Assembly (NCBI GenBank): GCA_016342385.1 | Contig: JAEINM010000303.1 | Location: forward strand, 1 to 5,309 | Source: Spirochaetaceae bacterium | GTDB taxonomy: Bacteria; Spirochaetota; Spirochaetia; DSM-2461 | Direction: 5' to 3' | DNA length: 5,309 nt | In this document: positions 1-5,309 of the stretch, one piece after another | How the letters are laid out: every line of letters begins with the position of its first letter | How positions within the stretch are numbered: the first letter of the stretch is position 1 | Made by a program: the position numbers and the translations under genes | The notes under the pieces: generated by a model | The model's input: the letters and a program-made list of their open reading frames with translations, nothing else | The model's database searches: none | What the model was told of the DNA's origin: nothing

Positions 1-1
1 G

Positions 2-853
2 ACCTACACGGGAATGGTAGAAAATGAACCTTCTATTCAGTCCGGTAGAGAGCACAACATATTCTCATCTTCCGGTATTCCGATTCAGAAGATTCCCGAT
101 AATTACGATGTGGTAATTTTTGACAGAATACCTCCTCCTCAAAAGGATGATACAGGCCGTTTCATTTATATAGATGTCATTCCATCGGGAGTCAGAACTT
201 CCGGTGAAAAGGTTGAACCCCGAACTGTATCTGTCAGCTGGAAACATCCTGTTCTGGAATCAGTTGATTTTTCCCGCATTACCATATTGAAAGCCTGGCC
301 GTCATTATCGGGTTCACAGATTCAGGAAATTGTCACAGGAGGAAATACGGGTCTGTTATATGTTTTCCAAAGCCGTTTCCTGAAATTTCTCTATCTGCCT
401 TTTGACTTGACTGATAGCGATTTACCTCTAAGGGCCTCTTTTCCCATCCTTATGAAAAACTCTATAGATTGGCTGACTGAAGGCTACTCCAGAGAAGAAA
501 TCATTCAACTCAGATCAGGAGATTCCATTCGCATCGGCAGAGCTGTACCTGAATACAGTAAAACATTGATAACCTATCCTTCAGGGAAAAAAAAGACCAT
601 AGAGGGAAATCTTTTCTCCCGAACGTTCGAAACAGGATTATACGGTTTTCAATATGCCGAACAGATGTATTATGGTTCAGTAAACCTGAATAACCGCGAT
701 GAATCAGATATTTCCTCCCGTTTTCCCGACGTGACAGAAGAGGACCGGGAAGAGAAAACCGGAGAATACAAATTCTCTCTTATGACAGTATTTCTGATCC
801 TGGGTCTTCTGGTCCTGGTAGCCGAATGGTTTGTACAGGAGAGTAAATGGTAA
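2..853 (+). CDS. BatA/VWA-family membrane protein, C-terminal part (5' end outside window)
   Basis: The reading frame is open from base 2 with no stop before the ATG at 14, and that ATG has no ribosome site, so this is the 3' part of a longer gene. Counting from the Met at 14, residues 32-42 (DVVIFDRIPPP) followed by a GRFIYIDVIP stretch resemble the glutamine-amidotransferase-like region of large BatA/VWA proteins. Residues 128-154 carry the hallmark LPFDL..SDLPLR..FP.L..N..DWL block of that family. A sandwich-like segment (about 165-230) follows, then an acidic linker and one hydrophobic helix at about 254-270, close to the C-terminus. Family members normally begin with a BatA helix pair and a VWA domain; these would lie upstream and cannot be confirmed. 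The visible part should sit outside the cytoplasmic membrane, anchored by the last helix. It contains no cysteine. It overlaps the next gene, suggesting one operon and partnership with that VWA protein. The molecular function is unknown. Confidence 0.8.
   Translation, partial: TYTGMVENEPSIQSGREHNIFSSSGIPIQKIPDNYDVVIFDRIPPPQKDDTGRFIYIDVIPSGVRTSGEKVEPRTVSVSWKHPVLESVDFSRITILKAWPSLSGSQIQEIVTGGNTGLLYVFQSRFLKFLYLPFDLTDSDLPLRASFPILMKNSIDWLTEGYSREEIIQLRSGDSIRIGRAVPEYSKTLITYPSGKKKTIEGNLFSRTFETGLYGFQYAEQMYYGSVNLNNRDESDISSRFPDVTEEDREEKTGEYKFSLMTVFLILGLLVLVAEWFVQESKW
837..841 (+). promoter_or_regulatory. Shine-Dalgarno site for the tandem-VWA gene
   Basis: AGGAG lies 5 bases before the ATG at 847 and sits inside the last codons of the preceding gene. 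The two genes overlap by 7 bases (ATGGTAA, 847-853). This supports the chosen start and suggests translational coupling. Confidence 0.75.
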
Positions 854-3495
854 ACACACCCCTTTATCTGCTATTGCTGATTATACCTCTTTTCATTATT
901 TACAAAGGAAGAAGGAAACAGAAAGACAGAAAGATTTTTCTATCTACAATTCTCTATGGTCTAAGCTTTTTGTTCCTTGTGCTGGCTTTGGCCGGATTCG
1001 GGATTATAAAAGAGAAAACCAGGGAATACACGGTTTTTATTCTCGATATCTCAGACAGCATATCCACTGAGGCACGGAATAGGGCTGTGAAGATTATTGA
1101 TGACCGACTAAAAGAGATGAGTGATGATGATTTTGCCGGAATTGTTCTATTCGGTGAAGAGAGTATGATTGAAAAAAACCTCCAGAATAATCTAAAGCAC
1201 ATAACATTTGAGTCTCTTGTATCCGGTCGGTCAACCAACATTGAGGAAGCCCTCTACAGAGCATTGGGAATGTTTCCCAATGAAGGGAAACGCTCAATAA
1301 TTCTGTTTTCCGATGGTCTTGAGAATACCGGGAACAGCAGAAATGCTGCGGTAAGAGCCGCGTCGGCAGGAATTCGGATATTTACCATCCCCCTGCATGC
1401 ACAAATACCAGATTCAGAAGTCTATATACAGGATCTGCTGGTTCCCGGAAGAGTCCATGAAAATCAGGTACACGATTATACACTTATAATAGGCAGTACA
1501 CTTCAGACTTCTGCTCTGGTTACATTTTTCACAGATGGTACCTATATGGGGGAAGAACGTATTTTGCTCTACGAAGGTCTCAATAGCTTTACCTATTCCT
1601 CCCGGCTGGAAGACGCGGGGATTCATGAATACCGGGCAATCATCGAACCGGAAACCGATACATTCAGAGAGAACAATGTCATGACTGTCCCCGTCACTGT
1701 ATCGGGAAAACCAAAAGTTCTTATTGTCAGTGAAAGCCGTTCAACCTACTTACAGGAAGCTCTGACAATCCAGAATATTCTCTCTGATGTCCTTACTCCC
1801 AGAATGATTCCCGCTACAGCGGGAAGACTACTGGAGTATGACAGCATTATTTTTGATAACATTCCAGCCGGTTCTGTGTCCTTTTCTCAAATGAACATCA
1901 TCAGAGATTTCGTAAAAAATAAAGCTGGTGGATTTATTATGCTGGGAGGAGACAAAAGTTTCGGAGCTGGAGGATATTACGACACGCCGCTTGAAGAGAT
2001 TCTTCCTGTTGACATGGATGTCACTTCCTCGCTGCAGATTCCCAGTCTTACAATGATTATGGTAATAGACCGGTCGGGAAGCATGAAAACAACTGTTGAG
2101 CGAGGAGTGAACAAACTCGATGTCGCCAAAGAAGCCATAATGGAGGCCGTCGAAATTCTCAATCCCTTTTACAGAGTCGGAATAATTGCTTTTGATACAG
2201 ATTATTTCTTTGCTGTCCCCCTTGTTGAAGCAAAAGAGGTGGAACTGATAATGAATCAGCTTATGGCTGTCGAACCGACTGGTGGTACGGCGCTTTATCC
2301 CGCCATGGAAGGAGCCTTTACAGAACTGGCCTTATCGGATTCTGCGGTCAGGCATATGATTATCCTCTCTGACGGACTTTCGGAAGAAGATGAATTTGAA
2401 ACCCTCTCAAAGAATATTGCCGCTGAGGGAATCACCATATCCACCGTTTCTGTAGGTGATGATTCTGATAAGGACTTAATGGAGAAAATTGCCGACTGGG
2501 GCGGAGGACGCAGTTATTTCACTTCCGATATTCGGGAAGTTCCCCGCATCTTTGCCTCAGAATCTTTCATTGTTTCGAGAGCTCACATAGTTGAGGAAAC
2601 TTTTCTTCCGGAATTTTCAGGAGAACACAGTATCACCAATGGTCTGGAGGAATCATTTCCCGCCCTGGATGGCTTTGTTCTGACTTATCCCAAATCAGGA
2701 GCCACCCACATTCTCACAACAGTTGAAAACCATCCTCTTTTATCAGTCTGGAAATACGGATTGGGAAGAACAGCCATATGGAGTTCTGATTTTTCAGGAA
2801 GATGGGGAAGCCGACTGGTATCATGGGAACAGTTCCCCCAACTGGCAGCACAGCTGGTGCGATGGGTTGAGAGACCTGTAAGACCCCGGACTCTGAATTT
2901 TAATTTTACGGGCGCGGGGAAAAAACGGATAATGAATATAAATGCCAGAGATGAAAAGAGAAATTATCTCAATATGCTGAATCTTGAAGGGATTATCTCC
3001 TCTCCCGATGGAACAGAACAGCACATAGAGATCTCTCAGACTGGACCCGGTATCTACACATCTGATTTCGAACTGACCTCTGAAGGAACCAGCATTATAA
3101 CCGTATTTGAAAAAAATAATTTGATAGAGCCGGAAATTACCGGCTTAGGTCTACCCTATTCTTCTGAATTCAAGCCTTTAAATGAAGATTTCACACTGCT
3201 CATTGAACTGGCTGAAGCGACAGGAGGATCTATACTAAATGTTCAAGACACAGATTTTTCCCTATTGGAAGTAGAAGAAAAACTGGGGACTAAAGATATG
3301 AAAGAGATTCTGGCTGTAATCTCCCTTATACTTTTTCTCATTAATATCCTTACGAATCTGCTACATGAGAAGTCAATGAAAACCGGCTTTCCGGAAAAAG
3401 ATGATGAAAATTTTGAGGAATTGCGCCTGAAAATAGACAAAGGGAAAAAAGAGAATATCTATAATCGCCGAAAAGATAACTACTGGTTTGGATAA
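847..3495 (+). CDS. Tandem VWA-domain membrane protein with glutamine-amidotransferase-like fold
   Basis: This complete 882-residue protein starts at the ATG with an AGGAG site 5 bases upstream. Two N-terminal helices (about 5-19 and 31-53) flank a basic loop (KGRRKQKDRK), and a third helix lies at about 820-839 before a charged tail. By the positive-inside rule, residues 54-819 are extracytoplasmic. VWA domain 1 (about 60-200) has a full metal-ion-dependent adhesion site: D67, S69, S71 (DISDS), T130 and D156. An all-beta segment follows, then a GATase-like half (about 288-390, with GGDKSFGAGGYY at 367-378). VWA domain 2 (about 402-570) also has a full site: D408, S410, S412 (DRSGS), T481 and D509. 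The second GATase-like half follows, with HPLLSVWKYGLGR and a SDFSGRWG block, then a beta-sandwich with PGIYTSDF and an ELAEATGG segment. VWA domains bind protein partners through Mg2+. Relatives lie in MoxR/DUF58/VWA operons; the exact function is unknown. The protein has no cysteine. Confidence 0.9.
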   Translation: MVNTPLYLLLLIIPLFIIYKGRRKQKDRKIFLSTILYGLSFLFLVLALAGFGIIKEKTREYTVFILDISDSISTEARNRAVKIIDDRLKEMSDDDFAGIVLFGEESMIEKNLQNNLKHITFESLVSGRSTNIEEALYRALGMFPNEGKRSIILFSDGLENTGNSRNAAVRAASAGIRIFTIPLHAQIPDSEVYIQDLLVPGRVHENQVHDYTLIIGSTLQTSALVTFFTDGTYMGEERILLYEGLNSFTYSSRLEDAGIHEYRAIIEPETDTFRENNVMTVPVTVSGKPKVLIVSESRSTYLQEALTIQNILSDVLTPRMIPATAGRLLEYDSIIFDNIPAGSVSFSQMNIIRDFVKNKAGGFIMLGGDKSFGAGGYYDTPLEEILPVDMDVTSSLQIPSLTMIMVIDRSGSMKTTVERGVNKLDVAKEAIMEAVEILNPFYRVGIIAFDTDYFFAVPLVEAKEVELIMNQLMAVEPTGGTALYPAMEGAFTELALSDSAVRHMIILSDGLSEEDEFETLSKNIAAEGITISTVSVGDDSDKDLMEKIADWGGGRSYFTSDIREVPRIFASESFIVSRAHIVEETFLPEFSGEHSITNGLEESFPALDGFVLTYPKSGATHILTTVENHPLLSVWKYGLGRTAIWSSDFSGRWGSRLVSWEQFPQLAAQLVRWVERPVRPRTLNFNFTGAGKKRIMNINARDEKRNYLNMLNLEGIISSPDGTEQHIEISQTGPGIYTSDFELTSEGTSIITVFEKNNLIEPEITGLGLPYSSEFKPLNEDFTLLIELAEATGGSILNVQDTDFSLLEVEEKLGTKDMKEILAVISLILFLINILTNLLHEKSMKTGFPEKDDENFEELRLKIDKGKKENIYNRRKDNYWFG
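1262..1282. repeat. Perfect 9-bp inverted repeat with 3-base loop inside the tandem-VWA gene
   Basis: CATTGGGAA (1262-1270), loop TGT and TTCCCAATG (1274-1282) are exact reverse complements. The element lies in the codons for the segment between MIDAS residues T130 and D156 of VWA domain 1. No T-run follows, so it is not a typical terminator. It could form a short mRNA hairpin or be chance. Confidence 0.55.
1808..1825. repeat. Short GC-rich inverted repeat inside the tandem-VWA gene
   Basis: TTCCCGCT (1808-1815) and AGCGGGAA (1818-1825) are exact reverse complements separated by AC. As RNA this would be a 7-bp stem with a TACA tetraloop. It lies in coding sequence for the GATase-like domain, has no T-run after it, and is probably a chance hairpin. 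Confidence 0.4.
3434..3465 (+). promoter_or_regulatory. Candidate internal promoter ahead of the CHASE-PAS-GGDEF gene (weak)
   Basis: A perfect TATAAT lies at 3460-3465, 35 bases before the ATG at 3501. A TAGACA (five of six to TTGACA) lies at 3434-3439, but the 20-base spacer is longer than the usual 16-18. The region is A-rich coding DNA for the tail of the VWA protein, so a chance match is quite possible. If real, it would let the sensor gene be transcribed apart from the VWA genes. Confidence 0.22.
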
Positions 3496-3500
3496 AGAAT

Positions 3501-5309
3501 ATGAAAAATAGTAAAAAGCAATCCTTCATTCTCACATCTGCTGCAGGATGTTTAATTTCCTTCATTTTATTTCTCCTTGTTAACAATTTTGAACGGGAGA
3601 ATCTGAGCAGAAAATTTTTATACGATTCCACGCTAAGAATAAACGCGGTCAATAGTATTATTGAATCCGACATGAAAACTCTTATGGGTCTGAGAAATTT
3701 TTTTTACGGCTCAAATTTTGTAGATAGAGATGAATTTACAGACTATGTCTCCTCATTCCTTGCCAGTGAAATGGCTATTTCAAGCATGGGCTGGCTGCCC
3801 AGAGTGGATAAAAATACAATAGATGAGTATAATTATCTCTATTCAGACAATCACTACCGCGGGGATTTTCAAATTTCTCCCTCCTTAAGTGATCAGAAAG
3901 TATTCTACCCTCTTACTTATATAGAGCCTTACAGCGGGAATAATCAGACTTTTGGGAAGGATTATTCTCCTATTGATATCAGTTCTGTTATAGATTACAG
4001 CTCTATTCCGATCGGGCAGGGAGTCACTCTTTTACCGCCGTCTCTCGTGACATATTTTTCTCCTGAACAGCCCTCTTTAATCATGATTCTCCCTGTCTTG
4101 AATGCTAAAGGATTTATAGATACAAAAAAAATGAACAGTGAAAATATGAGGGGTTTTGTCTTCTCTGTTCTTTCTATTGAAAAGATTCTGGATATTTCCC
4201 TGAAGACCTTAAACAAGCTGGAAATAAAGACCTCTATTGCCCCCTCGACTTTTATTGATGATTCTGATTTCTTACAAAAAACTTATCTGCACAATAGTGA
4301 TACAAACTGGATTGTCTATTGTGAAGCCGATTCTCTCTACAAAAAAAATAACAGATCAAATCACTCTTATGTCATTCTGTTATTCAGTCTGATTTGTACA
4401 TGTATCGCTACAGTATTTACCTATAGAAATAATCAATACAGGAGAAAAATAGAAAAAATGGTAGAGCAGAAGAGTCGAGAACTCCTAATCAGCCGCAAAC
4501 GTCTGGATCTGGCTGTAGAAACCGGAGAACTCGGCTGTTGGGAACTCAACTTTATCACTGGTGAAATAACGGCCAATTCTCAACTATCTGAAATGACAGG
4601 CTTCAAGACCAACAAAATTAATAATCTGGAAACATTTTTTAATATGATCCATGAAGATGACAGAGCAGAAGTTGTTACCAGATTCAAACAGCATATCAGC
4701 GGGAAATCTCTGTTTTTCGAATCGGAACACAGAGTCAGAACCAGAAATAATCACTGGCTTTGGATTTTAACAAAAGGACAGATCGTGGAACGGGACGAAG
4801 AGGGGAATCCACTTCAGTTAAGCGGAATCCAGATGGACATTTCCAAAATGAAAAATATGCAGAGTATTCTTTTTGAGGAAGCTGCTATAGATGAGTTAAC
4901 CGGTGTATATAACAAGCGATATTTTCAGACCCGGTTAAATGAACTTATGGAGAAATGCAAAAGGCAAAACGGGGTTTTCTCTATTGCTCTTGTAGACATT
5001 GACCTCTTTAAGCATGTCAATGAGACCTATGGCCATAAAGCAGGGGATTTTATCCTGAAGGAATTTGCCGCTTATCTCAGAACCTCTCTACGGACCTATA
5101 ACTTTATAGGACGCATAGAAGGGGAAAAATTCGAAATAGTTTTTGAGAACGAATCTCTCGACTCTGTTCATAGAATAATGGATAGAATCAGGAAGAACCT
5201 GGAAGATAGAAATTTACTCTATAAAGATTCTCCCATTACAATAAGTTTTAGTACAGGTGTCAGTTCATTTTCTGAAATTTTCTGGCAGGGTGGAAATGAG
5301 GAACAGTTA
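3501..5309 (+). CDS. CHASE-PAS-GGDEF membrane sensor with degenerate GGDEF motif (3' end outside window)
   Basis: The frame is open from the ATG at 3501 to the right edge (603 residues). This is the first ATG after an in-frame stop at 3477, and it lies 5 bases after the VWA gene stops; only a weak GGA (3490-3492) could serve as ribosome site. Order: basic N-terminus, helix 1 (about 9-28), periplasmic CHASE domain (about 60-230), helix 2 (about 290-308), a charged probable coiled coil (310-333), PAS with PAC (about 334-450) and GGDEF (from about 460). CHASE hallmarks are GLRNFFY (63-69), MGWLPRV (96-102), YPLTYIEP (136-143) and ILPV (196-199). In the GGDEF domain, DELTGVYNKRYF (464-475), DID (499-501, metal), N507, GH (511-512) and GD (515-516) are kept. 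The signature, however, reads EGEKF (540-544) instead of GG(D/E)EF, and the RxxD inhibitory site is RTYN (531-534). It probably senses a small periplasmic ligand. Diguanylate cyclase activity is doubtful, and whether an EAL domain follows cannot be seen. Confidence 0.9.
   Translation, partial: MKNSKKQSFILTSAAGCLISFILFLLVNNFERENLSRKFLYDSTLRINAVNSIIESDMKTLMGLRNFFYGSNFVDRDEFTDYVSSFLASEMAISSMGWLPRVDKNTIDEYNYLYSDNHYRGDFQISPSLSDQKVFYPLTYIEPYSGNNQTFGKDYSPIDISSVIDYSSIPIGQGVTLLPPSLVTYFSPEQPSLIMILPVLNAKGFIDTKKMNSENMRGFVFSVLSIEKILDISLKTLNKLEIKTSIAPSTFIDDSDFLQKTYLHNSDTNWIVYCEADSLYKKNNRSNHSYVILLFSLICTCIATVFTYRNNQYRRKIEKMVEQKSRELLISRKRLDLAVETGELGCWELNFITGEITANSQLSEMTGFKTNKINNLETFFNMIHEDDRAEVVTRFKQHISGKSLFFESEHRVRTRNNHWLWILTKGQIVERDEEGNPLQLSGIQMDISKMKNMQSILFEEAAIDELTGVYNKRYFQTRLNELMEKCKRQNGVFSIALVDIDLFKHVNETYGHKAGDFILKEFAAYLRTSLRTYNFIGRIEGEKFEIVFENESLDSVHRIMDRIRKNLEDRNLLYKDSPITISFSTGVSSFSEIFWQGGNEEQL

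Noticed and set aside
587..595. Run of eight A followed by G, containing an in-frame A_AAA_AAG heptamer like the dnaX slippery site
   Set aside because: The frame continues intact through the family-specific C-terminal helix, no convincing downstream structure was seen, and the run simply encodes Lys-Lys-Lys. A -1 shift would end in an unrelated frame after about 30 codons.
831..1070. Small + strand frame overlapping the start of the tandem-VWA gene
   Set aside because: It is out of frame with the protein whose helices and VWA motifs are clear, starts at a TTG inside the preceding gene, and shows no domain of its own.
954..1297. Minus-strand open frames across the tandem-VWA gene, and similar ones elsewhere
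   Set aside because: They are shadows of well-supported + strand genes, with no ribosome sites and no recognisable protein motifs.
3128..3145. Six-bp inverted repeat AGCCGG/CCGGCT with a 6-base loop
   Set aside because: It is short, lies within coding sequence, has no T-run, and is expected by chance in a window of this size.
3534..3551. Possible lipoprotein signal (AAGC, Cys17) at the N-terminus of the sensor
   Set aside because: The hydrophobic stretch continues for about ten residues beyond the Cys (LISFILFLLV), as in an uncleaved membrane helix, and the -3 residue is Ala rather than Leu.
3698..3705. Run of eight T that could be a terminator tail
   Set aside because: It encodes part of the CHASE motif GLRNFFY in an open frame, and no stable hairpin precedes it.

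Overview
The window holds three genes, all on the + strand and packed end to end with almost no non-coding DNA. It looks like part of one operon from a Gram-negative-type bacterium of moderate to low GC. A spirochaete is my best guess, from gene content and codon style only, and I hold it weakly. No mobile element, CRISPR array, tRNA, rRNA or stretch of more than 300 bases without a gene is visible.

Layout: (1) positions 2-853 are the 3' part of a gene that enters from the left edge. It encodes the extracytoplasmic C-terminal part and final membrane helix of a BatA/VWA-family membrane protein. (2) Positions 847-3495 are a complete 882-residue membrane-anchored protein with two intact von Willebrand factor A (VWA) domains, a glutamine-amidotransferase-like fold and a C-terminal helix. 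It overlaps gene 1 by 7 bases and has a good Shine-Dalgarno site. (3) From position 3501, 5 bases after gene 2 stops, a sensor gene runs off the right edge: membrane helix, periplasmic CHASE domain, second helix, coiled coil, PAS domain and GGDEF domain.

Genes 1 and 2 match the large paired VWA membrane proteins usually found downstream of a MoxR-type AAA+ ATPase gene and a DUF58 gene. Those partners would lie to the left, outside the window, which is inference. Their process is poorly defined; chaperone-like assembly or envelope stress functions have been proposed for relatives. Gene 3 would tie a periplasmic ligand sensor to cyclic-di-GMP signalling, but its GGDEF signature is degenerate (EGEKF at residues 540-544, with the I-site Asp replaced by Asn), so it may bind nucleotide rather than make c-di-GMP.

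The most notable points are the degenerate GGDEF in a CHASE-PAS protein, the tight linkage of that sensor to a VWA pair, the complete absence of cysteine from the two VWA-type proteins, and a perfect 9-bp inverted repeat inside gene 2. I see no clear evidence for an entirely new system.
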